From positions 1-59,663 of the IMG/VR virus record IMGVR_UViG_3300048905_000040: a DNA stretch of 59,663 nt. One strand, written 5' to 3'. Below are positions 7,406 through 14,445 of this stretch, piece after piece; position 1 is the first letter of the stretch; every line of letters starts with the position of its first letter. Made by a program: the position numbers and the translations under genes. This DNA comes from a virus. The notes beneath the pieces are model-generated. The model worked only from the letters and a program-made list of their open reading frames with translations, had not been told where the DNA came from and did no database searches.

Positions 7406-8169
7406 CCGCCTACTACAACGAATTTGATCCGTATGCAGCCAAATGGCTGCGCAACCTAATCGAGGCTGGCCACATTGCACCAGGAGTTGTTGATGAGCGA
7501 AGCATTGAAGACGTCCTGCCAAGTGACCTCAAAGGGTTCACTCAATGCCATTTCTTCGCTGGGATTGGCGTTTGGTCCCTCGCTCTGCGTCGCGCAGGAT
7601 GGCCGGATAATCGACCAGTCTGGACAGGAAGTTGCCCATGCCAGCCTTTCAGCCCGGCAGGCAAAGGCGATGGGTTTGCTGATGAACGCCACCTATGGCC
7701 CTCATTCGCTTGGCTCGTCCAGCAGCGCAGACCTTCAGTCGTGCTTGGAGAACAAGTTGCGAGTGCGGCTGAATGGCTCTCATGTGTGCAGCGTGATCTG
7801 GAAGCCATGGATTACGCATTCGGGGCAATGCCTATCCAGGCCGCGAGCGCAGGTGCGTTCCACCTTAGGGACAGGATTTACTTTGTGGCCGACTCCGGCA
7901 GCCAGGGACTGGCGCAGCGAATCAGCCAGTCCAGAGTTCTACGCGAAGTGGCTTGCGCACCCGAAGGGCAAGACGCTGCCGATGTTGCTGGCTCTGGCCA
8001 GGCATGGTTCAACGGACCCGATGGCAAAAAGCGGCCAATTGAACCCGGCGTTCACCCGCTGGTTGATGAATCTTCCGCCAGAGTGGGACGATTGCGCGCC
8101 TACGGAAATGGGCTCGACGCTAAAGCAGCGCGCAGCTTTGTTGAGTCAGTAATGGAAACTAGAATATGA
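7402..8169 (+). CDS. DNA cytosine-C5 methyltransferase (first copy, compact)
   Basis: A 255-residue Dcm-type enzyme. Motif I is [18 protein letters not shown] (residues 50-67). The catalytic Pro-Cys-Gln lies in [14 protein letters not shown], with nucleophile Cys80. Motif VI is GEQV with Glu117, motif VIII is [10 protein letters not shown] (about 154-163), and motif X is LRAYGNGL near the end. The target-recognition region is very short, so specificity cannot be predicted. Methylation could protect phage DNA from restriction. From 7493 to 8152 the same DNA also carries a complete +1-frame ORF with its own ribosome-binding site. In the second half this frame has weaker codon bias and looser sequence than the overlapping one. 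The start overlaps the previous stop (ATGA). Confidence 0.9.
   Translation: MTAYYNEFDPYAAKWLRNLIEAGHIAPGVVDERSIEDVLPSDLKGFTQCHFFAGIGVWSLALRRAGWPDNRPVWTGSCPCQPFSPAGKGDGFADERHLWPSFAWLVQQRRPSVVLGEQVASAAEWLSCVQRDLEAMDYAFGAMPIQAASAGAFHLRDRIYFVADSGSQGLAQRISQSRVLREVACAPEGQDAADVAGSGQAWFNGPDGKKRPIEPGVHPLVDESSARVGRLRAYGNGLDAKAARSFVESVMETRI
7493..8152 (+). CDS. Overprinted protein within the first methyltransferase gene
   Basis: A 219-residue ORF in the +1 frame relative to the surrounding methyltransferase gene. Its ATG at 7493 has a perfect AGGAG site 6 bases upstream. The product starts [16 protein letters not shown] and ends with [14 protein letters not shown], then [21 protein letters not shown] have seen this WPTP...D and LNP..WLM..P..W pattern in many phage proteins annotated beside or over Dcm-type genes, so I think it is a real family; that is recollection and was not checked. 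Third codon positions toward the 3' end favour G/C in this frame more than in the methyltransferase frame. Function unknown. Confidence 0.65.
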   Translation: MSEALKTSCQVTSKGSLNAISSLGLAFGPSLCVAQDGRIIDQSGQEVAHASLSARQAKAMGLLMNATYGPHSLGSSSSADLQSCLENKLRVRLNGSHVCSVIWKPWITHSGQCLSRPRAQVRSTLGTGFTLWPTPAARDWRSESASPEFYAKWLAHPKGKTLPMLLALARHGSTDPMAKSGQLNPAFTRWLMNLPPEWDDCAPTEMGSTLKQRAALLSQ

Positions 8170-8453
8170 ATACTGCCGAAAGAAAACACTTAGGTAAGGT
8201 GGCGGCCTTCGGCTGTATCGCCTGCTACAAGCAAGATACGCCAGGTACGCCCGGAGAAATCCACCATCCTCGGGCCGGTGGTGCGGGCATGGGCAAGAAG
8301 GCCTCGCACTATGACGCCATCTGTTTGTGCCCGCCGCATCATCGCGGCACTGCGGGCCTGAGCATTCCCAGCATCCACGCCAGCAAGAACGCTTTCATCG
8401 AGGCCTTTGGCACCGAGGCGGAATTGCTGGAACTGTCGAAAACATTGATCTAG
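8166..8453 (+). CDS. Ref-like RecA-dependent nuclease
   Basis: A 95-residue HNH-type protein of the Ref (recombination enhancement function) family known from phage P1. It has a zinc-binding CIACYK segment, then EIHHPRAGGAGMGKKASHYD and ICLCPPHHRGTAG, and ends with FIEAFGTEAELLE. In P1, Ref cuts displaced strands held by RecA. Here it is encoded between a methyltransferase and a Holliday-junction resolvase, consistent with a recombination module. P1 Ref is longer (186 residues), with a basic N-terminal extension that is absent here. Confidence 0.85.
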   Translation: MNTAERKHLGKVAAFGCIACYKQDTPGTPGEIHHPRAGGAGMGKKASHYDAICLCPPHHRGTAGLSIPSIHASKNAFIEAFGTEAELLELSKTLI

Positions 8454-8461
8454 GGGGATTT

Positions 8462-8992
8462 ATGATTATTGGGGTTGATCCAGGCGGTACGGGCGCGCTG
8501 GTGGCGCTGGACGCTAACGGCGAGCTGATTGATACGCTGCTGATGCCGACACTCAAGGTTGGCACCAAGACCGGTATCAACGGTGCGGCTATTCAGGCTT
8601 GGCTAGTTAAACTGAAAGCGCTGGCCGCGTGTGCGCCATTCAATGACGTGAAGTGCCATGCCTTCATTGAACTGGTGAACGCCATGCCCAGCGGTCCACC
8701 GGGTGCCAAGCGCGCCATGGGTGTCGGTTCGGCCTTCAGCTTCGGCAAGGCTGCGGGCCTGGTTGAAGGGGTGATACAAGGCGCCTGCATTCCGCATACG
8801 CTGGTCACGCCGCAGGCCTGGAAGAAACACGCCGGGCTGATTGGTTCCGACAAAGATGCGGCCCGGTCCAGGGCAATACAACTTTATCCTTCCTGTCGAA
8901 TCTTGGACCTGAAGGGCAAGGGTCAGGCCGTGGCTGATGCGATTCTAATCGCACGCTACGGGCTTTTCCGCGAGTCGCCCGGTTCGATTTAA
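8462..8992 (+). CDS. RuvC-like Holliday-junction resolvase
   Basis: A 176-residue RNase H-fold nuclease. The first acidic residue is in MIIGVDPGGTGALVALD. A second acidic residue follows in HAFIELVNAMP. A helix with GSAFSFGKAAGLVEGV matches the RuvC signature, and the last acidic residue is in GKGQAVADAILIARYG. It would resolve branched DNA before packaging. AGGGGG lies just upstream of the ATG at 8462. It closes the recombination gene block; a 16-bp hairpin (ATCACCG-TT-CGGTGAT, 8992-9007) overlaps the stop codon. Confidence 0.9.
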   Translation: MIIGVDPGGTGALVALDANGELIDTLLMPTLKVGTKTGINGAAIQAWLVKLKALAACAPFNDVKCHAFIELVNAMPSGPPGAKRAMGVGSAFSFGKAAGLVEGVIQGACIPHTLVTPQAWKKHAGLIGSDKDAARSRAIQLYPSCRILDLKGKGQAVADAILIARYGLFRESPGSI

Positions 8993-9121
8993 TCACCGTT
9001 CGGTGATGTCAAGAAAAATAACTGCTATATCTGGTTGGAGTGCCGCGAGTTTTAAGCGGTACACTCCCGCCGCGTTCAAAAAAACGTAAACGCCCACCTT
9101 GGCGGGTGGTATTATTTCATC
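8993..9121 (+). promoter_or_regulatory. Structured intergenic leader upstream of candidate ncRNA
   Basis: This non-coding stretch contains a hairpin at 9037-9067 (GGAGTGCCGC, 9-base loop, GCGG, 2-base bulge, CACTCC) and a second weak repeat around 9090-9110 (CGCC/GGCG). Neither is followed by a T-run, so they are not ordinary terminators. With the RNA candidate at 9122-9205 it forms more than 200 bases of consecutive secondary structure between recombination and replication genes. A promoter or anti-termination site could be here; I could not pin one down. Confidence 0.4.
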
Positions 9122-9205
9122 AGGCCTCCCCAAGGTCAGTGCAGGTCCGTTGAAGCCTGTCCGCCAACGCCGTTTCGGTGACTGATCTTGGGAAGGCCTT
9201 TTTTT
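9122..9205 (+). ncRNA. Small structured RNA ending in an intrinsic terminator
   Basis: The ends GGCCTCCCCAAGGTCAGT and ACTGATCTTGGGAAGGCC pair over 18 positions, with only G-U wobbles as irregularities. A T7 run follows immediately. Inside are two smaller hairpins, GCAGG/CCTGT and CGCCG-TTT-CGGTG, giving a three-way junction. The outer stem plus U-run is a strong intrinsic terminator, and the internal branches are more than a terminator needs. It may be a small regulatory RNA, a put-like anti-termination element, or an elaborate attenuator before the HTH/methyltransferase/replication genes. No Rfam family is recognised. Confidence 0.5.
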
Positions 9206-9218
9206 GGGCTATAGAAAC

Positions 9219-9449
9219 GTGAAAGGAACACAATCGCAGTGCGCGCAGATCCTCAAGTGGTTGCGCGAAGGAAAGCCCCTCACCCCGTTACTGGCCCTGG
9301 ACAACTTCGGTTGCTTCCGTCTCGCCGCTCGCATTGGCAACCTCAAGGCGGAAGGTCACACCATCCACAAAGGCATGATCACCGTCACCACCCGCGACGG
9401 CAGCCAATCTAAGGTGTCGGAGTATCGGCTGTGCGGGGTGTCGGTATGA
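9219..9449 (+). CDS. Small helix-turn-helix protein
   Basis: A 76-residue protein from a GTG at 9219. The sequence SQCAQILKWLREGKPLTPLL, then FGCFRLAARIGNLKAEGHTI is a typical phage winged-helix module (HTH_39-like) that lies before replication genes in many phages. DNA binding is likely; the target is unknown. Its stop overlaps the methyltransferase start in an ATGA. An upstream TTG at 9204 falls in the U-run of the RNA terminator, so the GTG is preferred. Position right after the structured RNA means its expression depends on read-through or a promoter inside that region. Confidence 0.8.
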   Translation: MKGTQSQCAQILKWLREGKPLTPLLALDNFGCFRLAARIGNLKAEGHTIHKGMITVTTRDGSQSKVSEYRLCGVSV

Positions 9450-10873
9450 AGTTCGGTTCCGTATGCAGTGGCATCGAAGCTGCTAGCGTGGCATGGGCGC
9501 CGCTGGGCTGGAAAGCTGACTGGCTGGCTGAAATCGAACCTTTCCCAAGTGCCGTGCTGGCGCATCACTATCCAGACACACCAAACCTTGGCGACATGAC
9601 GCAGATAGCGCGCGTGGTGCTGTCGGGGAGAGTGCCAGCTCCCGACGTGCTAACCGGCGGAACCCCATGCCAGGCGTTCAGCGTGGCCGGAATGCGCGAA
9701 GGGCTTAATGATCCTCGCGGTGAATTAACCATTAAATTTGTGGGGTTAGCTGATGCAATTGATCATGTTCGAGAAAGCCGAAACGAAAAGCCCAGCATCA
9801 TCATCTGGGAAAACGTACCCGGCGTCCTCAGCGACAAAGGGAACGCCTTCGGATGCTTTCTTGGTGCGCTTGCTGGGGAAGACTGCGAATTGCAGCCTTC
9901 AGGGAAAAGCTGGTCAAACGCTGGTTGTGTGTATGGACCCAAAAGAACAATCGCGTGGCGGGTCTTGGACGCCCAATATTTCGGCCTGGCCCAACGACGC
10001 CGCCGTGTGTTCGTTGTGGCAAGTGCTAGAGAAGGGTTCGATCCCTCATCGGTACTTTTTGAGCGTGATGGCGTGCGCCGGGATACTGCGCCGCGCCGAG
10101 GCACGGTCAAGGCTGTTGCCGCTCTCACTGCAAATGGCGTTGGAACGTGTGGCGAAGACGACAACCAAGCCCAGGCAGGACACATTATCGCGGGAACTCT
10201 AAACGCAGACGGAAAGTCGGCAGGAAGCGCTACCAACCAAGATGCAGAGGCTGGATTGCTGGTGGTTCATGGAACTCAAGATCCGGGCGTAAGCAACTCA
10301 ACGGCATTCGCGCTTGGTCGAAATCACGGACAGGAAAACGCAGTACTCGCCTTTAGCTGCAAGGATCATGGCGCAGATGCTGGCTCGATATCGCCAACTC
10401 TTCGCGCAATGAATCACTCAGGCAGCCATGCAAACGCCGGAGGCCAGGTCGCAGTGTGCGTCACTGGCGATATCACCCACACGCTCAAGGCTGAAGGGTT
10501 CGACGGCAGCGAGGACGGCACCGGGCGCGGCCAGCCAATTGTGACTCACGCAATCCAGGCAGGCGCGCTTCGCACAAACCCAGCGAGCGGGCCGGATGGT
10601 GTCGGCGTACAGGCCGATCACGCCTACACACTGGAAGCTCGCGCCGAGGTGCAGGCTGTTCAGTCGGGTTCAGCAGTTCGCCGCCTGACTCCGACCGAAT
10701 GCGAGCGCCTTCAGGGCTTCCCTGACGACTACACGCTGATCCCTTGGCGCGGCAAGCTTGCGGAGGATTGCCCGGATGGTCCGCGCTACCGATCTATCGG
10801 TAATTCATGGGCGGTTCCGGTCGCTCGCTGGGTGGGTATGCGCGTGATGCGCGAACTGGAGGTGGCGCAATGA
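9446..10873 (+). CDS. DNA cytosine-C5 methyltransferase (second copy, long target-recognition region)
   Basis: A 475-residue Dcm-type enzyme. Motif I: FGSVCSGIEAASVAW (residues 3-17). Motif IV: GGTPCQAFSVAG with nucleophile Cys75. Motif VI: IIIWENVPG (about 126-134). Motif VIII: LAQRRRRVFVVA (about 188-199). Motifs IX/X: TPTECERLQGFPDDY and YRSIGNSWAVPVARW at the C-terminus. Between residues 215 and 405 lies a long target-recognition insert rich in Asn, Ser, Gly and His. All catalytic motifs are present, so it should be active. Bases 9753-10202 also carry a +1-frame ORF. Start overlaps the HTH gene (ATGA); the end overlaps the replication gene. Confidence 0.93.
   Translation: MKFGSVCSGIEAASVAWAPLGWKADWLAEIEPFPSAVLAHHYPDTPNLGDMTQIARVVLSGRVPAPDVLTGGTPCQAFSVAGMREGLNDPRGELTIKFVGLADAIDHVRESRNEKPSIIIWENVPGVLSDKGNAFGCFLGALAGEDCELQPSGKSWSNAGCVYGPKRTIAWRVLDAQYFGLAQRRRRVFVVASAREGFDPSSVLFERDGVRRDTAPRRGTVKAVAALTANGVGTCGEDDNQAQAGHIIAGTLNADGKSAGSATNQDAEAGLLVVHGTQDPGVSNSTAFALGRNHGQENAVLAFSCKDHGADAGSISPTLRAMNHSGSHANAGGQVAVCVTGDITHTLKAEGFDGSEDGTGRGQPIVTHAIQAGALRTNPASGPDGVGVQADHAYTLEARAEVQAVQSGSAVRRLTPTECERLQGFPDDYTLIPWRGKLAEDCPDGPRYRSIGNSWAVPVARWVGMRVMRELEVAQ
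9753..10202 (+). CDS. Overprinted protein within the second methyltransferase gene
   Basis: A 149-residue ORF in the +1 frame of the methyltransferase gene, starting at an ATG with GGGG 7 bases upstream. The product has SWTPNISAWPNDAAVCSLWQ, then IPHRYFLSVMACAGILRRAE and LLPLSLQMALERVA. I recall closely similar small proteins (CAGILRRAE followed by LP..L..AL..VA) annotated in many phages over the same part of a Dcm gene; I could not check this. It parallels the overprinted ORF at 7493, in the same relative frame over a different methyltransferase. Function unknown. Confidence 0.6.
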   Translation: MQLIMFEKAETKSPASSSGKTYPASSATKGTPSDAFLVRLLGKTANCSLQGKAGQTLVVCMDPKEQSRGGSWTPNISAWPNDAAVCSLWQVLEKGSIPHRYFLSVMACAGILRRAEARSRLLPLSLQMALERVAKTTTKPRQDTLSREL

Positions 10874-11637
10874 GCCTTCTTTTCAACTTCCGCCCGCTGG
10901 TGGTCAATCCTGGTCTAGCCTCAAAGATCGGGCTCAATGAAGCGATTGTGCTTCAGCAGATCAAGTATTGGACGATTGAGACGGACGCGGGTATCGAGCA
11001 CAAGGGCTTGCGCTGGGTGTACAACACGCATGAGCAGTGGGCGAAGCAGTTCCCGTTCTGGTCGGTGGACACCGTCAAACGCACGATGTCGTCACTGGTT
11101 AAGCAGGGTTTGGTGTTCGTGGAAAAGCTCAACAAAGCGAAGCACGACCACACTAATTACTACGCCATCAACCACTTAGCAGATGCCCTGATCGATCAGT
11201 GCAATTTGCCCTCTTCTGAAGGGGGCAATCTGCCCTCATCCAAGGGGGCAAAACGCCCTGATGTTACAGAGACTACAACAGAGATTACTACAGAGACTAC
11301 ACAACAAGCCTTTGGTCTGTTTTGGGATTCGAGCCTGAAAAATGGCAGCAAGAAGAAGGCCCACGAACTGTTCACGGCTTACTGCAAGCGCACAAAGTCC
11401 GAACCGATGGCCTTCGCCATGATCCTGGTCAACGACACCGCCGCTCGCAAGAAGGCCAGCCAGTTCGGTTTCGACAAGCTTCACGTCACGACCTACCTGA
11501 ACCAAGAGCGCTGGAACGATACGGTGCTGCCAGGCGACAAGGGCAAGCCGTCCACGTTCACCACCGACTTCGAGGGCAAGACCTACGAGGGCACCGCCAA
11601 TGACGATTTCGCTGATTTCCTCAAGGACGATGAGTAA
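10870..11637 (+). CDS. Replication initiator, lambda O-like
   Basis: A 255-residue protein. The N-terminal half is a winged-helix region of phage replication proteins (LASKIGLNEAIVLQQIKYW, WAKQFPFWSVDTVKRTMSSL, GLVFVEKLNKAKHDHTNYY). A Thr/Glu-rich linker (TETTTEITTETT) separates it from a helical C-terminal domain (KKKAHELFTAYCKRTKSEPM). In lambda O the origin iterons lie in the linker-coding DNA, and repeats are found in the matching place here (11201-11301). It is followed by a DnaC-like loader, the usual O-P order. Start overlaps the methyltransferase stop, with GGAGGTG upstream. Confidence 0.85.
   Translation: MSLLFNFRPLVVNPGLASKIGLNEAIVLQQIKYWTIETDAGIEHKGLRWVYNTHEQWAKQFPFWSVDTVKRTMSSLVKQGLVFVEKLNKAKHDHTNYYAINHLADALIDQCNLPSSEGGNLPSSKGAKRPDVTETTTEITTETTQQAFGLFWDSSLKNGSKKKAHELFTAYCKRTKSEPMAFAMILVNDTAARKKASQFGFDKLHVTTYLNQERWNDTVLPGDKGKPSTFTTDFEGKTYEGTANDDFADFLKDDE
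11201..11301. promoter_or_regulatory. Candidate replication origin inside the initiator gene
   Basis: Two and a half copies of a 23-24-bp repeat begin at 11201, 11225 and 11248: GCAAT(T/C)TGCCCTC...AAGGGG. Each contains an inverted repeat TGCCC/GGGCA and could fold into a hairpin. Immediately downstream TACAGAGACTACA occurs twice exactly 24 bases apart (11265-11277 and 11289-11301) in more A/T-rich DNA. Iterons followed by an easily melted region, within the linker of an O-like gene, is the lambda origin layout. Part of the repeat may simply encode the Thr/Glu linker. Confidence 0.55.
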
Positions 11638-12610
11638 ACCCATGGACGACCTAACCCCTGTCAGTGTTCGCGGCCTGTGCCAAACCCATGGCGCCTGGTC
11701 GCATGAAGTCCCGCGCATCAGCGCCGAGCAGGCCAAGGGCCAATGCCCGGAATGCACGCCAGCGCCGAAGCCGGTGCGCATCGACATCGTCGAGCTGACC
11801 GGCCGCTGTGATCATCACGGCGACTGGACGAACCCGGTGCCGGCGTTCCTGGCCAGCCGCATGACTGACCGTTGCCCGACCTGCGCCACCGAGACGGCCG
11901 CCGCTCAGGATCGCGAGCAGGCCCAAGCCCAGCGCACGGCGGTGATCGGCAAGCGGGCCGCGCACATGCGTCGCCTGGTCGACGGCGCCGAGATTCCCAA
12001 GCGCTTTGTCGGCCGCAGTTTCGAGAACTACCGCCTGGAAGAGGGCAATGAGGACCAGGCCAGGGCGCTGCACCGGGCGAAGAAGTTCGCGAGCAACTTC
12101 CCGCGAGCGGTGGAGCTGGGCGCCAACTTCGTGTTTTGCGGCAAGCCCGGTTCCGGCAAGACCCACTTGGCCTGCGCGATCGGCAACGCGGTGATGCGCA
12201 ACCACGGTGCCAGCGTGCTGTTCGTCACCGTGTTCGACGTGATCCAGCGCGTCAAGGCCACCTACAGCGACAAAGACCAGTCGGAACGCACGGTGATGCG
12301 CAGCTTTGCCGAGGCCGACCTGTTGATTCTCGATGAGGTGGGGGTGCAGTTCGGCACCGATTACGAAAAGGTGATCATCACCGACCTGATCAACCGCCGT
12401 TACAACGACATGCGCCCGACCCTGATCCTGTCCAACCTCGACGAAACGGAACTCGGCCAGTACCTGGGGGCGCGAGTGATGGACCGCATGTTCGAGGGCG
12501 GCGGCGGGGTGATCGCCTTCGGTTGGGGCAGCTACCGCGCCAAGGTGGCGAAGGATGAAGACTTGCCGCACGGCGACTATCACGCCCCGGAATGGATGAA
12601 CGGCGAGTAA
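11630..12610 (+). CDS. DnaC-like AAA+ helicase loader with duplicated zinc module
   Basis: A 326-residue loader for the replicative helicase. The AAA+ domain covers about residues 130-310, with Walker A GKPGSGKTH, Walker B DLLILDEVG and sensor TLILSNLDE. The N-terminus holds two tandem copies of Cys-x2-His-Gly-x-Trp ... Cys-Pro-x-Cys: C17, H20, C39, C42 and C60, H63, C82, C85, with identical spacing. DnaC-type proteins usually lack two such modules, so this is a likely internal duplication for zinc-mediated contact with helicase or initiator. The ATG at 11630 overlaps the initiator gene end with AAGGA upstream; ATG 11642 is an alternative. Confidence 0.9.
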   Translation: MSKPMDDLTPVSVRGLCQTHGAWSHEVPRISAEQAKGQCPECTPAPKPVRIDIVELTGRCDHHGDWTNPVPAFLASRMTDRCPTCATETAAAQDREQAQAQRTAVIGKRAAHMRRLVDGAEIPKRFVGRSFENYRLEEGNEDQARALHRAKKFASNFPRAVELGANFVFCGKPGSGKTHLACAIGNAVMRNHGASVLFVTVFDVIQRVKATYSDKDQSERTVMRSFAEADLLILDEVGVQFGTDYEKVIITDLINRRYNDMRPTLILSNLDETELGQYLGARVMDRMFEGGGGVIAFGWGSYRAKVAKDEDLPHGDYHAPEWMNGE

Positions 12611-12813
12611 GGTGGTGCCTGGCAGTGGTATAAAACCGCTGCCAGGCTTAGCCATTGCCACGCAGCAGCGCCGATAGAGCGTAAATGCTGGCGGATGTAC
12701 CGGCATGACATTCGGGACGGCTTAGACGCGCTCTCAGAGCGTTACAGAAATATGACCAGCTGGGCAGTCGGTGTTGTCGGGAGGGGCCGCACCACGCACG
12801 CAGGAGAATCAAC
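12611..12813 (+). other. Intergenic region with strong hairpin
   Basis: A near-perfect hairpin at 12617-12647 (GCCTGGCAG ... CTGCCAGGC with an inner GGT/ACC) follows the helicase-loader gene. There is no T-run after it, so it may be a processing, stability or factor-dependent termination site rather than an intrinsic terminator. Further on a small palindrome CGCTCT-C-AGAGCG is seen near 12738-12750. No convincing coding frame was found before 12814. Confidence 0.5.
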
Positions 12814-12978
12814 ATGATCCAATACGTGAAAGGGTACGGGGTGTTAGCGGGGTATGTGGCGCTGACGCAGGCGGTGGGCTTGAATTACTGGCAGGTAGAG
12901 CCCGCCAGTCGGCCCTGGTGGATGCTGGGCGCGCTGACGGTGCTGTGGGTGGCGTCCAGGCGACGCCAGGTGATTTAA
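12814..12978 (+). CDS. Small membrane protein, 54 aa
   Basis: A 54-residue protein starting MIQYVKGYGVLAGYVALTQA. It has an N-terminal hydrophobic stretch (about 9-22), a second, stronger one (WWMLGALTVLWVA, 35-47), and a basic RRR tail, so a two-pass membrane protein is plausible. AGGAG lies 8 bases before the ATG. It is the last gene of the rightward early block and meets the leftward operon tail to tail, overlapping the next gene by 4 bases. Function unknown. Confidence 0.7.
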   Translation: MIQYVKGYGVLAGYVALTQAVGLNYWQVEPASRPWWMLGALTVLWVASRRRQVI

Positions 12979-13184
12979 GGTTTCTTCAGCCAGGACAGGC
13001 CGTCATTGCGGCAGCGCTGCATCAGGCGCATCAGGCGGTCCACACTCATACCAAACTGAGCTGAGATTATCTGCCAGCGGACACCTTCTTGGCGTAGTTC
13101 GTAAATCAGCGCCACCTCAGCACGGCCCAGCAGGCAGTAGATGCCGCTGGGCCGACCGACTACGCGCGGAAAGCGGTCGGTCAC
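12975..13184 (-). CDS. Small helix-turn-helix protein
   Basis: A 69-residue protein with a GTG start overlapping the previous stop (GTGA) and GGAG about 7 bases upstream. Residues 20-60 (GRAEVALIYELRQEGVRWQI, FGMSVDRLMRLMQRC) look like a helix-turn-helix with a recognition helix around MSVDRLMRLM. It is the last gene of the leftward 12975-16981 operon and could feed back on it. No specific family recognised. Confidence 0.65.
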   Translation of the reverse strand: MTDRFPRVVGRPSGIYCLLGRAEVALIYELRQEGVRWQIISAQFGMSVDRLMRLMQRCRNDGLSWLKKP

Positions 13185-13939
13185 TGCTGCTCTCCGTCAT
13201 GCTGTATCATGAAGGCAAGGCTTTCGTTGGTGATTGTCGGCAGGTTCAGACGGTTCGACGCATGCTTATGCCGTGCACAGAACAGGCTGCCATCGGCACG
13301 CGATGCCTGGCAGTGGATACCGCCTATGCTGGCCGCGCACGCTTTTACGTCTGCAATCTCATAGATTGGCCGGCACTGACCATCGCAATACTGCGTCAAG
13401 ATGCACTTGCATTCACCGTAACCAACAAGTACAGGCCTGCCCGGATTCGGCTCCCTGTGCTCGATGCTCTCAAGGGTCAGCTTGCCGCCTTCGTTGCGAA
13501 ACGTGGCCTTTGCCGTCATGTCGCCGCCTGGCTTACCTTCGTCGACATAGATCGTCGTGGCGGACAGCGAGGCGTACAAATCCTGGTACACAGGCGCCAG
13601 CGTCTTAGCCTTGACGTCTTCGCTGTGTGCATCACACGGATGGACCTCGGCGCTGTCCAGTGCTTCCTGCATCACTGCCCATGCGCGTTTTTGCAGGCGC
13701 TCCAGTTGTGTGCGCAGCTTGGTGACTTCAGCGATCAGTGTTACCGCCTCGGCGATAGGGAAAACCTCGCAAGAACCGTCCTCGTCGGTCAGCGCGGCGT
13801 TTTGCAGGTCGACGCTGGCAAACAGCGAACAACCGGCTTCCAGCGCGGCAATACCGCCTTCGACGTCAAAGACCGCCTCCAGCCCGTCGTAACCTTCGAC
13901 CACACGGCCGACGTATTCGATAACGATTGGCTCGCTCAT
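13181..13939 (-). CDS. Hypothetical protein, 252 aa
   Basis: Start is taken at MSEPIVIEYVGRVVEGYDGL, where the ATG overlaps the upstream stop (ATGA). The middle has a helical segment (VTKLRTQLERLQKRAWAVMQ) common in phage proteins of small-gene operons. The C-terminal third contains six or more cysteines (ECKCILTQYCDGQC, then CAASIGGIHC and CARHKH), suggesting metal binding. The N-terminal part may be a small beta domain. Function not recognised. Confidence 0.75.
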   Translation of the reverse strand: MSEPIVIEYVGRVVEGYDGLEAVFDVEGGIAALEAGCSLFASVDLQNAALTDEDGSCEVFPIAEAVTLIAEVTKLRTQLERLQKRAWAVMQEALDSAEVHPCDAHSEDVKAKTLAPVYQDLYASLSATTIYVDEGKPGGDMTAKATFRNEGGKLTLESIEHREPNPGRPVLVGYGECKCILTQYCDGQCRPIYEIADVKACAASIGGIHCQASRADGSLFCARHKHASNRLNLPTITNESLAFMIQHDGEQQ

Positions 13940-14442
13940 TGATTCAGCTCCTTGACCTTGTCGAGGCAGGCGCGGGCTTGCCATGCCTGCCAGCTATCTT
14001 CGTCTTCTTGCAGGACGTATTTACCGGTTGATCGGTTGAATCCGAGATTCACAACATGCGGCTGATTGCGAAGCCACTTCTCAAACTCTGCGCGCTCATC
14101 AACCGCTACCGGAGCTGGCGGCACACGGAAAAGCGGAACAAGGCAGCCTCCGTGTCGATTCTGAGTTTCGAGCAGATCGGTGATTTGGAAGTCCAGCGAG
14201 CTTCCGCCGACTGAGCCATCAAGGAGCCAGGCCGTCGGCTCAACCATCCCGAGCAGTTCCTCGACATGCCCCGCTTCCTGAGCGAGAACGGCGCGGAGTT
14301 CGTCAATAGCCTTGTCGTTTCCGCCAAACCCTCCAGTTGCACCCGAATAGCTGAGCAAGCTGTCAATTTCAGACTGCATCGTTTCGAGCAAGTGGATTAT
14401 GTCGCCTGCTCGCTCCCGCTTCACCATCACAAATTCGCTCAT
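13936..14442 (-). CDS. Hypothetical protein, 168 aa
   Basis: Starts MSEFVMVKRERAGDIIHLLE and has a helical N-terminus. Residues 115-160 carry the pattern RAEFEKWLRNQPHVVNLGFN ... SWQAWQARA, a short motif repeated in many phage accessory proteins (FE.W ... W.AW.AR). That motif recurs in modular, mosaic phage proteins without known function. Coupled to the next gene through ATGA. GGAG lies before the start with an 8-base spacer. Confidence 0.75.
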   Translation of the reverse strand: MSEFVMVKRERAGDIIHLLETMQSEIDSLLSYSGATGGFGGNDKAIDELRAVLAQEAGHVEELLGMVEPTAWLLDGSVGGSSLDFQITDLLETQNRHGGCLVPLFRVPPAPVAVDERAEFEKWLRNQPHVVNLGFNRSTGKYVLQEDEDSWQAWQARACLDKVKELNQ

Positions 14443-14445
14443 GGC

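Noticed and set aside
7402-8169. Idea that the first methyltransferase is a frameshifted pseudogene joined to the overlapping ORF
   Set aside because: All C5-methyltransferase motifs including the final YGNG motif are in one frame, so the gene is intact; the second frame is better explained as overprinting.
8992-9007. Hairpin ATCACCG-TT-CGGTGAT as a terminator for the resolvase gene
   Set aside because: No T-run follows on either strand, so it is not an intrinsic terminator by itself.
12771-13064. A 97-codon plus-strand frame
   Set aside because: It overlaps a better-supported 54-residue membrane gene and a leftward HTH gene, and its sequence is Ala/Gly/Arg/Gln-rich shadow composition.
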